DNA of 64,000 nt from Advenella incenata (lineage in GTDB: Bacteria > Pseudomonadota > Gammaproteobacteria > Burkholderiales > Burkholderiaceae_B): the NCBI RefSeq assembly GCF_004217095.1, contig NZ_SHKO01000001.1:1910234-1974233 (forward strand), written 5' to 3'. The notes beneath the pieces were generated by a model. It was not told where the DNA came from, searched no databases, and saw only the letters and a list, made by a program, of their open reading frames with translations. Made by a program: the position numbers and the translations under genes. Below are positions 46,373 to 55,826 of this stretch, piece after piece (position 1 is the stretch's first letter; each line of letters opens with the position of its first letter).

Positions 46373-47656
46373 TTACTGCATGGTTTCGACAAGCATGGCG
46401 CCACCCTGGCCGCCACCGATGCAAATAGATGCCATGCCGCGCTTCAGATTACGTGCGCGCAGCGCCTGTAGCAGATGCAACACGATGCGTGCGCCAGAGG
46501 CGCCCACCGGATGGCCTATTGCAATGGCCCCGCCATCTACATTCAATTTGTCCTGATCCAGCGAACCCAACGCCGGTATGCCAAAATGGGTCTGGCAGTA
46601 TTTTTCGCTTTCAAAGGCGCGGATGCAGCCAAGCACCTGCGCAGCAAAGGCTTCGTTGATTTCCCATAGATCCAGGTCGTTCAGGCCAAGGCCATGGCGT
46701 TGCAGGATAGGGACACTGGCGTGCACTGGACCCAGGCCCATTTGTGCCGGATCAAGTGCACCCCACTGGGCGTCTACAATGCGACCCAGCGGCTGCAGAT
46801 TCCATTTACTGACCGCTTCTTCAGAAGCCAGCAATAGTGCGGCGGCGCCATCGGTTACCTGCGAACTGTTGCCTGCGGTTACGTTGCCGCTGGGTTTGTC
46901 AAATACCGGTTTGAGCGTCCCCAGCTTGTCTATCGTTGAGTCGCGACGGATACCGTCGTCTTCGGTATAGGCATTGCCCTTGGAATCGATGATGGCGGCA
47001 ATTTCCGCGAACGCATGACGGTTCTGGCCCGAGATGGCGCGTTCGTGGCTGCGGACACTGAAGGCATCCATCTCGCGGCGTGTGATACCAAATTCCCAGG
47101 CCAGGTTTTCTGCGGTTTGTCCCATTGAAATGCCGATGACCGGATCAGTCAGGCCTTTGAGCAGGCCGATAACGGGGGCCAGATTACTCAGCCTGAACTG
47201 GCGCAGCAGGCCCAGTTTCTGGCCGGTGGATTTCGCGCTATTCCATTTGGCCAGCCAGTTGACCATCGCATCGGAAAACAGCAAGGGGGCGCGTGATAAG
47301 GCGTCGGTGCCGCAAGCGAGCACCAGATCGGAGCGCCCCGTCTGAATATTGGCGCAGGCTGAATCGAGCGCCTGCATGCCCGAGGCGCAGTTGCGCATGA
47401 CGGTCCAGGCTGGCACATTATGGCCGGTGCCTACGCGCAGGCCGACCACGCGGCCGATATTGGTCTCATCGGGCGTCGGGGCAGCGCAGCCTACAATGAC
47501 TTCTGACAAGGCGGTTGCCTCCACGGGCTGGCGCAGCAGCAGGGCGCGGCCGGCCTGCACGGCCAGATCGCCTGCAGAAAAAGGCCCGGGGCCGCCCCGC
47601 ACTTTCAGAAAGGGTGTTCTGGCACCATCGACGACATAAACAGGTTTGAATGTCAT
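46373..47656 (-). CDS. Acetyl-CoA C-acyltransferase (thiolase, FadI/FadA type)
   Basis: A 427-residue thiolase that releases acetyl-CoA in the last step of each beta-oxidation round. The nucleophilic cysteine is in RNCASGMQALDSA (about 84-96), the second cysteine in SICIGGGQGGAMLVE near the end, and the histidine in AIGHPVGASGARI. Its length agrees with FadI-type enzymes (about 430). It lies 9 bp upstream of the FadB/FadJ gene and 2 bp downstream of fadE, so the three are almost certainly one transcript. Confidence 0.93.
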   Translation of the reverse strand: MTFKPVYVVDGARTPFLKVRGGPGPFSAGDLAVQAGRALLLRQPVEATALSEVIVGCAAPTPDETNIGRVVGLRVGTGHNVPAWTVMRNCASGMQALDSACANIQTGRSDLVLACGTDALSRAPLLFSDAMVNWLAKWNSAKSTGQKLGLLRQFRLSNLAPVIGLLKGLTDPVIGISMGQTAENLAWEFGITRREMDAFSVRSHERAISGQNRHAFAEIAAIIDSKGNAYTEDDGIRRDSTIDKLGTLKPVFDKPSGNVTAGNSSQVTDGAAALLLASEEAVSKWNLQPLGRIVDAQWGALDPAQMGLGPVHASVPILQRHGLGLNDLDLWEINEAFAAQVLGCIRAFESEKYCQTHFGIPALGSLDQDKLNVDGGAIAIGHPVGASGARIVLHLLQALRARNLKRGMASICIGGGQGGAMLVETMQ

Positions 47657-47658
47657 GG

Positions 47659-49980
47659 TCAGGATTCCTTGGTGGTATGTGATGTTGAAGAGCCCGTTGC
47701 AGTCTGCATTTTTGCCAGGCCCAGATCAAATGGGAAATCATCGACGTGAATGACTTTGTCGCGCAGCCGGTCGCGTTCGCGCAACAAGGCATATTCTTCA
47801 TCGCTGATCTGGTTCAATTGGTGCGCCAGTTCAGTGATGTCCCGCACGTTGCCGGCCGGATGCCCGTCGAATACGCCCCGTTTTTCGGCGTCACGGATTT
47901 TCGCGTCTACCGGTTCGGCGCGGATGGTGGCCAGTAGGGCCTTTTCAATGACGCCGACCGGGTCCTGGTCGCTGTCGGGTATATAGCAATTTGCCGTTAG
48001 GCGATCCCTGGCGGCGCCCGGTTGCATCAGTTGTTCGCAAATGGCGCGATCAAGCCGGTCATCGGGCCGTCGGAATACGCCGCCCCAGGGAAAGACAATC
48101 AGGCGCAGCATTGTACCGATCCAGCGATTAGGGAAATTACGATACACATTGAGCAATGCCATTTGCGCCTTTTCCAGCGCATCCTGAACCGACCAGTGTA
48201 CAAAGGCAGCTTCGTCGGCTTGCGCGCCGTGATCTTCAAATTGCTTCAAGGCCGCGCTAGCCAGATAAAGCTGGGACAACACATCGCCCAGGCGCGCAGA
48301 AATTTTTTCGCGCTTTTTCAAACTGCCGCCCAGTACCAGCATGGCAACGTCGGCGCTAAGCGCCAGCGCAGACGACAGGCGGGTGATCTGGCCGTAATAG
48401 GGGCGCATCGCTTGGGCGGTCCCAGCCTTCACGCCCAGCACTGCCGAGCCGAACAGACCGCTAAACAGCGAGCGTAAGCCGTTTCTGCAAGCAAAGCCAA
48501 TATGACCGAACAGGGCTTCGTCGAATTTGGCTAGCGCGATCTTCGGATCTGTTTCCTGCACGGCTGCCATTTCCTTGAGAACGTACGGGTGGCAGCGAAT
48601 GGCCCCCTGTCCGAAAATAATCAGGCTGCGCGTAAGAATGTTGGCGCCTTCCACCGTGATGCCGACCGGGATCTGTTGATAGGCACGGCCCAGAAAATTT
48701 GATGGGCCAAGACAAATTCCCTTGCCGCCGATGATGTCCATGCCGTCATTGACGATGACGCGGGCGCGCTCGGTTACATGGTATTTGGCAATGGACGAAA
48801 CCACTGAAGGTTTTTCGCCCAGATCCACGGCGCCTGCAGTCATGACCCTTACTGCGTTGGTCATATAAGTATAGGCACCCATGCGCGCCAGTACTTCTTC
48901 GATGCCTTCGAATTTACCGATGGACAGATTGAACTGCTTGCGTATGCGTGAATAGGCGCCGACGGCGCGAACGGTCATCTGTGACATGCCGACGTTGGAA
49001 GAGGGCAGCGAAATCGAGCGTCCGGCGGCCAGGCATTCCATCAGCATGCGCCAGCCCTGGCCGGCCATTTGCGGACCGCCAATGATGAAGTCCAGCGGCA
49101 TGAATACATTGTTACCTTCGGTCGGGCCATTCATGAACATGGCATTCAACGGAAAGTGACGACGCCCGATCTGTACGCCGGGATGATCATGCGGCACCAG
49201 CGCGCAGGTAATGCCAATATCTTTTTTGTCCCCGAGCAGGCCGTCAGGATCGAACAGACGAAATGCCAGACCTAGTAATGTGCAGACTGGCGCCAGCGTG
49301 ATGTAGCGCTTGTTCCACGATACCGACATGCCGAGCACCTGCTGGCCATTCCACTCGCCCATGCAAACGACACCGCTGTCGGGAATGGCTGCGGCATCGG
49401 AACCGGCCCAGGGGCTGGTCAGCGCAAAGGCAGGTATGTCTTCACCCCGCGCAAGACGCGGCAGGTAGTGATTTTTCTGTTCTTCGGTGCCATAGTGCAC
49501 CAGCAATTCGCCGGGGCCCAGCGAATTGGGAACCATAACCGATACTGCCAGCGCCGAGTTGCGCGTGGACAGCCGCGTCATTACCTCGGAGTGCGCGAAG
49601 GCGGAAAAGCCCAGGCCACCATATTGCTCGGGGATGATCATGCCCAGGAAGCGCTTCGATTTAATGTAATGCCAGGCCTCGGCCGGCAGGTCAAAATCTT
49701 CGGTTGTGATTTTCCAGTCATCGACCAATGAGCATGCATGGACGACCTCATTGTCCAGGAATGATTGTTCAGCTGCAGTCAGTGTTGGTTTCGGAAACTG
49801 CTGCCACATGGTCCAGTCTGGTTTGCCGCTGAACAGCTGCGCATCCCACCAAACGGTGCCTGCCTCGATCGCATCCCTTTCGGTGTCCGACATGGAGGGC
49901 AATACCTTTTTGAATTTGCTCAGCAGGGGGCGGCTGATGTGACGTTTGCGAAACGCTTTAATTTGTTGGGAGAGGGGCAC
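47659..49980 (-). CDS. fadE: Acyl-CoA dehydrogenase FadE
   Basis: A 773-residue acyl-CoA dehydrogenase of the long FadE type, which introduces the first double bond in beta-oxidation and passes electrons to ETF. The conserved segments are WHYIKSKRFLGMIIPEQYGGLGFS, FALTSPWAGSDAAAIPDSG and GKGICLGPSNFLGRAYQQIPV, with the FadE-specific C-terminal domain of about 280 residues (GGVFRRPDDRLDRAICEQL). The start is a GTG overlapping the regulator gene by 23 bases. Slightly shorter than E. coli FadE (814). Confidence 0.92.
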   Translation of the reverse strand: MPLSQQIKAFRKRHISRPLLSKFKKVLPSMSDTERDAIEAGTVWWDAQLFSGKPDWTMWQQFPKPTLTAAEQSFLDNEVVHACSLVDDWKITTEDFDLPAEAWHYIKSKRFLGMIIPEQYGGLGFSAFAHSEVMTRLSTRNSALAVSVMVPNSLGPGELLVHYGTEEQKNHYLPRLARGEDIPAFALTSPWAGSDAAAIPDSGVVCMGEWNGQQVLGMSVSWNKRYITLAPVCTLLGLAFRLFDPDGLLGDKKDIGITCALVPHDHPGVQIGRRHFPLNAMFMNGPTEGNNVFMPLDFIIGGPQMAGQGWRMLMECLAAGRSISLPSSNVGMSQMTVRAVGAYSRIRKQFNLSIGKFEGIEEVLARMGAYTYMTNAVRVMTAGAVDLGEKPSVVSSIAKYHVTERARVIVNDGMDIIGGKGICLGPSNFLGRAYQQIPVGITVEGANILTRSLIIFGQGAIRCHPYVLKEMAAVQETDPKIALAKFDEALFGHIGFACRNGLRSLFSGLFGSAVLGVKAGTAQAMRPYYGQITRLSSALALSADVAMLVLGGSLKKREKISARLGDVLSQLYLASAALKQFEDHGAQADEAAFVHWSVQDALEKAQMALLNVYRNFPNRWIGTMLRLIVFPWGGVFRRPDDRLDRAICEQLMQPGAARDRLTANCYIPDSDQDPVGVIEKALLATIRAEPVDAKIRDAEKRGVFDGHPAGNVRDITELAHQLNQISDEEYALLRERDRLRDKVIHVDDFPFDLGLAKMQTATGSSTSHTTKES

Positions 49981-50623
49981 GCAGTCCTCCTAAAAGAAAA
50001 CTCATTAATCGGGGTAGGAGCAGTTCGTCGTACACGTTTTCGTCAACCATGGACGATGTCATGTCCGGTAGAACGCCCTGCAAAATATTGATGCCGGCGA
50101 TCGCGTAGGAGGTTGCGCCTAGCATGAAATGGAAGCGCCAGATGATCTCTGCCTCGGGCACATCGGGCATGGCGCGCACAAACGCCGCTTTGTAGCGGGA
50201 CACCACTTCGACATATTCCTGGGCAAACAAGGTCTTGATGAAATTGGAAGGGTCGGTCATGGTGCGCTCAAGCAGGCGCATGAAAATGTTTGCGTCATGT
50301 TCCGGATCGGACGCATGGCGTAGCAGGGTGCCAAAGAACGCATCGACCAGCAGGGACGGTTTGACCGAGTTGGGCGTGGCGGCTTTTTCAAGTTCGTCCA
50401 ACAAGCGGATGCGTTCGCGGTTGATCCATTCAAGGCGCCGTTTTAGCACCGCCCGCACCAGCTCTTCCTTGCTGCCGAAATGGTAGTTGATGGACGCGAG
50501 ATTGACACTGGCGGCCGAGGTGATCTGGCGCAAAGACGTCGCATCGTAGCCTGCCTTCACAAACAGGTTTTCGGCTGCATTCAGGATCGATTTGCGGGTT
50601 ACTTCGCTGCGACTGGTGGCCAT
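49958..50623 (-). CDS. TetR family regulator, PsrA-like
   Basis: A 221-residue TetR regulator. The helix-turn-helix (about 10-56) has SLRQITSAASVNLASINYHFGSKEELVRAV, almost the PsrA sequence (in parts: SLRQITSAASVNLA, INYHFGSKEELV), and the ligand domain shares NIFMRLLERTM and IIWRFHFMLGATSYAIAGI with PsrA. Pseudomonas PsrA is a repressor of beta-oxidation genes released by long-chain fatty acids. It is the first gene of the operon with fadE and has a matching operator upstream at 50641-50652. Confidence 0.9.
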   Translation of the reverse strand: MATSRSEVTRKSILNAAENLFVKAGYDATSLRQITSAASVNLASINYHFGSKEELVRAVLKRRLEWINRERIRLLDELEKAATPNSVKPSLLVDAFFGTLLRHASDPEHDANIFMRLLERTMTDPSNFIKTLFAQEYVEVVSRYKAAFVRAMPDVPEAEIIWRFHFMLGATSYAIAGINILQGVLPDMTSSMVDENVYDELLLPRLMSFLLGGLRAPLPTN

Positions 50624-50961
50624 AATTAAACAGTTGATTTAAACAAGTGTTTTAATTTTATGACTCTTCACTGTAAATATCTATTGAGGATTAACCCTAG
50701 CGCGTGCGAAAGCGCAACGGCGTTAATGGAGTGCCAGCCAGGCGCGGGAGTGCCTTAACGGTGGCGGGCGTGAGCTGCCGAGGCCGGTGGCCAAGCTTGC
50801 CGGTACGGTCGCTAAGGAGGCGATAAAAAGGTAATTGATGAGGCGGCTGGACTGTACACCGGGAAAGTTGAATAAATCGCATCGCTAAAGAATGTATTTT
50901 GCAGGGGGCCCCGGGCGGCTTCATTGAGCTGAAAAAATTTATGAAAAATAACATTGCTAAT
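50624..50961. other. Intergenic region between the PsrA-like gene and the DUF2325 gene
   Basis: Divergent spacer of about 340 bp before the Fur box. Apart from the PsrA-box-like site at 50641 it shows a GC-rich middle (50697-50920) with no gene, and becomes very AT-rich toward the DUF2325 promoter. Confidence 0.45.
50641..50652. promoter_or_regulatory. PsrA-box-like operator
   Basis: AAACAAGTGTTT fits the AAAC-N4-GTTT core of the published PsrA motif, [G/C]AAAC-N2-4-GTTT[G/C], although the flanking bases here are A rather than G/C. It lies 18 bp upstream of the regulator's start codon, where it would allow autorepression of the whole operon. I did not find a second copy upstream of fadL or fadD. 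Confidence 0.55.
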
Positions 50962-50983
50962 AATAATGATTCTCATTTATAAT
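50954..50983 (+). promoter_or_regulatory. Promoter with overlapping Fur box (DUF2325 gene)
   Basis: A -35-like TTGCTA (50954-50959) and a perfect -10 TATAAT (50978-50983) are separated by 18 bases. The 19 bases 50962-50980 include AATAATGATTCTCATTT and match 13 of 19 positions of the Fur consensus GATAATGATAATCATTATC, entirely inside the promoter. Iron-loaded Fur bound here would block RNA polymerase, so the gene should be induced by iron limitation. Confidence 0.72.
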
Positions 50984-51008
50984 AAATTCAGTTTCTTTGG
51001 AGAAGACT

Positions 51009-51353
51009 ATGATTGGAAATATGAGTGCAATAGTGGTTGGCGCAGATCGTCTGGGCAATATCCCGGTGCTTTTAAAAGATCATAATATTGAAATCAAGCA
51101 GCACATTAGCGGGCGCGATCCCTCCCACCAGAAGAAAACCTATCAATTGCCCACCGGAACGCAAATGGTTATATTGCTGACGGACTTTCTTGGCCACAAT
51201 GTCATGAAGTCATTCCGGTCTGCGGCGCAAAAAGCAGGTGTGCCTGTGGTTGCTTGTCGTCGGTCGCTATGCAGTATGCAGCAAGCGTTAACGCAATCCG
51301 GGTTTCGCTGTGCCGATTGTCCGCAACGCGACAAGACAGGCAAGGGCAACTAG
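51009..51353 (+). CDS. DUF2325 domain protein, predicted Fur-regulated
   Basis: A 114-residue small cytoplasmic protein of the DUF2325 family, whose function is unknown. It has the conserved start SAIVVGADRLGNIPVLL (6-22) and the central LLTDFLGHNVMKSFRSAAQKAG (in parts: LLTDFLGHNVMK, SFRSAAQKAG), and ends with four cysteines: C83 and C88 (VVACRRSLC) and C101, C104 (FRCADC). This cluster, with H63, could bind a metal or disulfide. GGAG lies 6 bases before the ATG at 51009, which decides the start; a TTG at 50997 and ATG at 51021 are in frame. A Fur box sits in its promoter. Confidence 0.85.
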   Translation: MIGNMSAIVVGADRLGNIPVLLKDHNIEIKQHISGRDPSHQKKTYQLPTGTQMVILLTDFLGHNVMKSFRSAAQKAGVPVVACRRSLCSMQQALTQSGFRCADCPQRDKTGKGN

Positions 51354-51656
51354 TTCTGTTGCCCGGCATACTCCGGGCTGCTCTGGCTCATCAAGGTGCG
51401 GGTCGGCTTGCGGTGCTGGCTAGCTGTATAGGGCAAGGTCATCGGCGCCTGCGCCGTCCTTGCGAACTGTAGTGATTTAGGCGGAAGCCGGCGTGGGCGC
51501 CATGCCGGTTTTATGGGACATCGGGTTGCCGCGTCGTGTGCCGATTCGTCCGTTGTGAATGCATCTGATGGTCGATAGGTTCATAGGGCCGGCAGTCAAC
51601 GGCTAACCGATAGCCAACAGATGGTCGATAGTCACAATTGGCTAAACCGGAAATAG
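51354..51656. other. Intergenic region after the DUF2325 gene
   Basis: About 300 bp with no gene. A small stem CCCGG/CCGGG occurs just after the stop (51361-51376), and the 12-base word GATGGTCGATAG occurs twice, at 51567-51578 and 51620-51631. GGCTA/TAGCC form a small stem at 51601-51615. Confidence 0.4.
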
Positions 51657-51698
51657 AAAAAGCCGGACGTTTTTCATGGAGAACGTCCGGCTTTTTTT
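51657..51698. terminator. Bidirectional intrinsic terminator
   Basis: AAAAAGCCGGACGTT (51657-51671) and AACGTCCGGCTTTTT (51682-51696) form a perfect 15-bp stem with a T-run continuing to 51698. The A-tract on the other side makes it symmetric, so it serves both the leftward NlpC/P60 gene and transcription from the DUF2325 gene. Confidence 0.9.
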
Positions 51699-51773
51699 GA
51701 AGCTACTACGAATGTATTGCTTTGGCCATGCCTTTGCCCAGCCGCTTGCGACTGAATGCCCGGGCCCTATTGG

Positions 51774-52466
51774 TCAGCGAGAAGCGACGCGCTGTCCTTC
51801 AAGGCGGCGTGCGCCGTTATAACGCTTGTTCCAGTAGACATTGTCCATCTTGTCTACGCGAACAACAGCACCAGTACGTGGGGAATGAACAAATTTATTC
51901 TCGCCAACATATATTCCGACATGCGAGTAACGTTTGCCCCGTGTATTGAAAAAGACCAGATCGCCGGGTTTGAGTTCATCACGACTGACTGACTCGCCTA
52001 TTTGCGCCATGGACGAGGCTACGCGCGGCAGGTTGACGCCCATGTATTTGCTGGCGGTATAGTAAATCAGGCCAGAGCAGTCAAAGCCGCCTTTGGGTGA
52101 AGTGCCACCAAAACGATATCGTACGCCGAGATAGTTCAATGCGGCTTCGGCCAGTTCGCTGGAGGCAGATGCCGGCGAATCAATGGCTGCATCCTTGTTG
52201 TTGCGACGCAGCTTGGCTTGGGCGATCAAATCACCGATAGGGTCAGAAATCCGGGGATCCCATTCTGATACAGGTTTGTCAGTCGTTGCATCAACCACGC
52301 CGTTCTGGGTGATGATGAGTTTCTGGGATTGTTCCTGATCGAGATCGTCGGCGATGGCGACTTGGGAGAAAGTGAGGCTACTGAGGGAAATGCAGAGGAG
52401 GGAGAGTAATGACCGTCGGAGACGGTTGCGGTAATTGCTGAAACTGACGAGGGAGTGTGGGGGCAT
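51774..52466 (-). CDS. NlpC/P60 family peptidoglycan endopeptidase
   Basis: A 230-residue exported cysteine peptidase that cleaves cell-wall stem peptides. A long signal region (hydrophobic about 18-36, SLLSLLCISLSSLTFS) precedes a linker and the C-terminal NlpC/P60 domain (about 95-220) with the catalytic Cys in GGFDCSGLIYY, the His in YSHVGIYVG and the third residue in KFVHSPRTGAVV. The ATG at 52466 is preferred; a TTG at 52514 would add 16 residues. There is no lipobox. It resembles Spr/MepS-like hydrolases. Confidence 0.9.
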   Translation of the reverse strand: MPPHSLVSFSNYRNRLRRSLLSLLCISLSSLTFSQVAIADDLDQEQSQKLIITQNGVVDATTDKPVSEWDPRISDPIGDLIAQAKLRRNNKDAAIDSPASASSELAEAALNYLGVRYRFGGTSPKGGFDCSGLIYYTASKYMGVNLPRVASSMAQIGESVSRDELKPGDLVFFNTRGKRYSHVGIYVGENKFVHSPRTGAVVRVDKMDNVYWNKRYNGARRLEGQRVASR

Positions 52467-53383
52467 AGTCGTTACATATCGTAAATTATAGGGTGTCCGA
52501 ACTAGCTTTTCCAAAAGCTGGGCAAATTTTACATAAAAATCAACGTAGTCACAACCGATTTATAAAGATTTTCTAGAACGAAATTAAGAAAAATTTACAT
52601 TTGAGCGCAAAAATTGATCAATTGGTTTTTAAAATCAAACCGGTTTCGGAGAAGCCGGAAGTTAGAAGAATTTGACTGTTTCTTACGGTAACTTGCGTCA
52701 TTGTTTCAGTTCAATGTTATGTCAGGATCGTAAAAGAAGAATGTAAAAATAAAATTCAATTGTGACTTATTGGTTCGAATAGAGAAAAGGACCAGGCGAG
52801 CCGGTCAAAAAATCGAATGATCATGGCAATTATGCTGTGCGATCTTGCTCTGATGCGAACGAATGAAGAAAGTTAATATTATTGAAGTTTACTGACGGGC
52901 ATCGTGATTTGAGTCAAATGAAGTTAAATGGATTCGTGATACCTTCCGGTAGCATGAATCGAAACGTCAGGTTGGCCGGGTTTGAACATGGCCTGAGGGT
53001 ACCGCAGCGTTCAGGGTAATGGTAATCCGCGGGGCGGCGGCGGTCGGCATCGGTCAAACGTCTTTCCTGCCGTATGAGCCAGATGAGCCTGATGGTCCTG
53101 CGTGCCTGATGTTCCTGCCTTGCTCGCCCATATTGTCGGACATGCCGCCCAGGCATGTTAGTCGGCAATTGCCTGGGCCACCGTACTCCAGCGCCCGGGC
53201 AGCAGGTGGTGCCGGCGGATGGCTACTGGTCGGCATCGTTCTATACAGGTTGTTGCGGATTACCTTTTGATTTATTCTCGGCTAATATATATAGAACACG
53301 GCTGAATGCGCACTTGCGTGATCAGGCCAGCGCGAATCATTAGCTTTAACTATTTCACACTATACGTACAGGAGACCGCTTAT
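52467..53383. other. Long intergenic region between NlpC/P60 gene and acsA
   Basis: A 917 bp divergent gap, the longest in the window. The half near the peptidase is very AT-rich (52515-52925), and the half near acsA is GC-rich with a 7-bp stem (ACATGCC 53140-53146 with GGCATGT 53152-53158). Small open frames exist on both strands, but none has a recognisable domain or good start. A candidate acsA promoter lies at 53267-53295. A small RNA cannot be excluded. Confidence 0.45.
53267..53295 (+). promoter_or_regulatory. Candidate sigma-70 promoter of acsA
   Basis: TTGATT (53267-53272) and TATAGA (53290-53295) are 17 bases apart in an AT-rich patch about 90 bases before the acsA ATG. Assigned by motif only; acs genes often need activators whose sites I could not identify. 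Confidence 0.35.
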
Positions 53384-55363
53384 ATGTCCACTTCAATTGA
53401 GTCCGTACTCGTCGAAAACCGCGTATTTCCGCCCGATGAAGATTTTGTCCGGAATGCTGTGGTATCGGGGATGGATGCTTATAAAGCACTCTATAAAGAA
53501 GCCGAAGATGACTTCGAGGGATTCTGGAAGCGTCAGGCAAACGAACACCTTCGCTGGATCAGGCCGTTCACCCAGGTTCTGGATGCGTCAGGGGCGCCGT
53601 TTTACAAGTGGTTCGCCGATGGCGAGCTGAACGTTTCGTATAACTGCCTGGATAAGCACGTCGTCGAGGGCCGTGGAGACCAGACTGCCATCATTTTCGA
53701 AGCCGACGATGGGGCGGTCACACCGGTCACCTATACCGAGTTGCTGGCCCGGGTCAGTCGCTTTGCCAATGGACTTAAGCAGGCAGGATACAAGAAGGGC
53801 GACACCGCCATCATTTATCTGCCCATGTCCATCGAGGCTGTCGTGGCCATGCAGGCGTGTGCGCGTCTGGGCATTATTCACTCTGTGGTGTTTGGCGGGT
53901 TCTCGGCCAAGAGCCTGCATGAACGTATTGTCGATGTAGGCGCATCGCTGGTCATTACCGCAGATGGCCAATATCGCGGCGGCAAGGCACTGCCGCTGAA
54001 ACCTGCCGTTGATGAAGCGCTGGCACAGAGCAACACCGAGAAGGTGCGCTCAGTCATCGTTTATCGCCGTACGGGCGTAGCAACCGGCTGGACTGAAGGC
54101 CGCGACATTTGGTGGAGCGACTTCGAAGACAAGCAGTCTGATGTCTGCGAGCCTGTCGCCATGAATGCGGAAGACCCACTATTCATCCTCTATACATCGG
54201 GCTCCACCGGCAAGCCAAAAGGCGTGCAACACTCTTCTGCTGGCTATCTGCTATGGGCGCAGCTCACTGTAAAGTGGACATTCGATCAGAAACCGGGCGA
54301 TGTTTTCTGGTGCACTGCCGACGTTGGTTGGATCACCGGGCACACGTATGTAACATATGGCCCGCTGGCGGCTGGCCTGACTCAGGTGGTATTCGAAGGC
54401 GTGCCAACGTACCCGAATGCCGGCCGTTTCTGGGACATGATCGCCCGTCACAAGGTCACCACATTTTACACGGCTCCCACCGCGATTCGTTCACTGATCA
54501 AGGCCGCTGATGCGGACGCCAAGGTGCATCCGAACAGTTTCGATTTATCCAGCTTGCGTATCATTGGTTCTGTAGGCGAGCCCATCAATCCCGAAGCCTG
54601 GATTTGGTACTACAAAAATGTGGGCAAAGAGCGCTGCCCCATTGTTGATACCTGGTGGCAAACAGAAACCGGCGGCCAGATGATCACGCCATTGCCCGGG
54701 GCAACACCGCTCAAGCCCGGTTCCTGCACATTGCCGCTACCTGGCATTTTTGCCGCCATCGTTGATGAAACCGGTGAAGACGTGCCCAACGGCAGCGGCG
54801 GCTTCCTTGTTATCAAAAAGCCGTGGCCGGCCATGATTCGTAACGTGTGGGGAGATCAGGAGCGTTATAAGAATAGTTATTTCCCGCCTGAATTCCGAGG
54901 ATACTATTTGGCTGGTGATGGCGCACAACGTGATGCGGACGGCTATTTCTGGATCATGGGGCGCATCGATGATGTGCTGAACGTCTCCGGTCACCGCCTG
55001 GGCACCATGGAAGTAGAGTCGGCATTGGTATCGCATGAGCTGGTTGCCGAAGCGGCTGTTGTAGGCCGGCCTGACGCCACGACCGGTGAAGCCGTGGTCG
55101 CCTTTGTGGTGCTCAAGCGCGAGCGTCCTCATGGAGACGAAGCCAAAGAGATCGCCAAACAGCTGCGGGACTGGGTTGCCAAAGAAATCGGCCCGATTGC
55201 CAAGCCCAAGGACATCCGCTTTGGTGACAATCTTCCCAAAACACGTTCGGGCAAAATCATGCGGCGCTTGCTGCGTGTGGTGGCCAAGGGTGAAGAGATC
55301 ACACAGGACGTCTCCACGCTTGAAAATCCGGCTATTCTTGAGCAACTGACTGAGTCTGTCTGA
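53384..55363 (+). CDS. acsA: Acetyl-CoA synthetase
   Basis: A 659-residue AMP-forming ligase that converts acetate to acetyl-CoA. The P-loop [15 protein letters not shown] is at about 270-284, the [10 protein letters not shown] motif near 425-434, and the regulatory lysine K624 in [10 protein letters not shown] near the C-terminus is the site acetylated in related enzymes. GGAG lies 10 bases before the ATG at 53384; the frame from 53306 is not supported. It stands alone and ends at the terminator at 55445-55484. Confidence 0.95.
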   Translation: MSTSIESVLVENRVFPPDEDFVRNAVVSGMDAYKALYKEAEDDFEGFWKRQANEHLRWIRPFTQVLDASGAPFYKWFADGELNVSYNCLDKHVVEGRGDQTAIIFEADDGAVTPVTYTELLARVSRFANGLKQAGYKKGDTAIIYLPMSIEAVVAMQACARLGIIHSVVFGGFSAKSLHERIVDVGASLVITADGQYRGGKALPLKPAVDEALAQSNTEKVRSVIVYRRTGVATGWTEGRDIWWSDFEDKQSDVCEPVAMNAEDPLFILYTSGSTGKPKGVQHSSAGYLLWAQLTVKWTFDQKPGDVFWCTADVGWITGHTYVTYGPLAAGLTQVVFEGVPTYPNAGRFWDMIARHKVTTFYTAPTAIRSLIKAADADAKVHPNSFDLSSLRIIGSVGEPINPEAWIWYYKNVGKERCPIVDTWWQTETGGQMITPLPGATPLKPGSCTLPLPGIFAAIVDETGEDVPNGSGGFLVIKKPWPAMIRNVWGDQERYKNSYFPPEFRGYYLAGDGAQRDADGYFWIMGRIDDVLNVSGHRLGTMEVESALVSHELVAEAAVVGRPDATTGEAVVAFVVLKRERPHGDEAKEIAKQLRDWVAKEIGPIAKPKDIRFGDNLPKTRSGKIMRRLLRVVAKGEEITQDVSTLENPAILEQLTESV

Positions 55364-55444
55364 ACAGGCCAGAATTGTTGGGTACATTGAACCTGGCTGG
55401 AGCCGTGTTCAATGGATGCCGACAATGAACGCCGGCAACGAACT

Positions 55445-55484
55445 GAGCTGAAATCCTTGAAAACGGGTTTCAGCTCTTTTTTTT
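55445..55484 (+). terminator. Intrinsic terminator of acsA
   Basis: GAGCTGAAATCC (55445-55456) pairs with GGGTTTCAGCTC (55465-55476) with one wobble, followed by eight T residues. It begins 82 bases after the acsA stop. Confidence 0.9.
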
Positions 55485-55566
55485 GTGTGCACCAGTCGGG
55501 CTTGCGGCTATTGGCGAGCAGAGATAGCGTATCGGTACGCCAAGGCCCTGCTGTATCTCATTGCGG

Positions 55567-55683
<117 letters not shown>

Positions 55684-55715
55684 CAGCTGCTATTGGCTGC
55701 TACCACAGCACTAAT

Positions 55716-55757
55716 AAAAAACCTGCCAGCATGTTTACTGCGCTGGCAGGTTTTTTT
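55716..55757. terminator. Bidirectional terminator downstream of the ETF-QO gene
   Basis: AAAAAACCTGCCAGC (55716-55730) and GCTGGCAGGTTTTTTT (55742-55757) pair over 9 GC-rich plus 6 A-T bases. T-runs flank it on both strands; it is 70 bases past the stop of the leftward ETF-QO gene. Confidence 0.88.
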
Positions 55758-55826
55758 AGAGCTGGTCTGCAGAGGAGCAATGGCTGGCCCCAGTGTTGCT
55801 GGCTGGCCAGCAAGGCAGAGCGCAAA

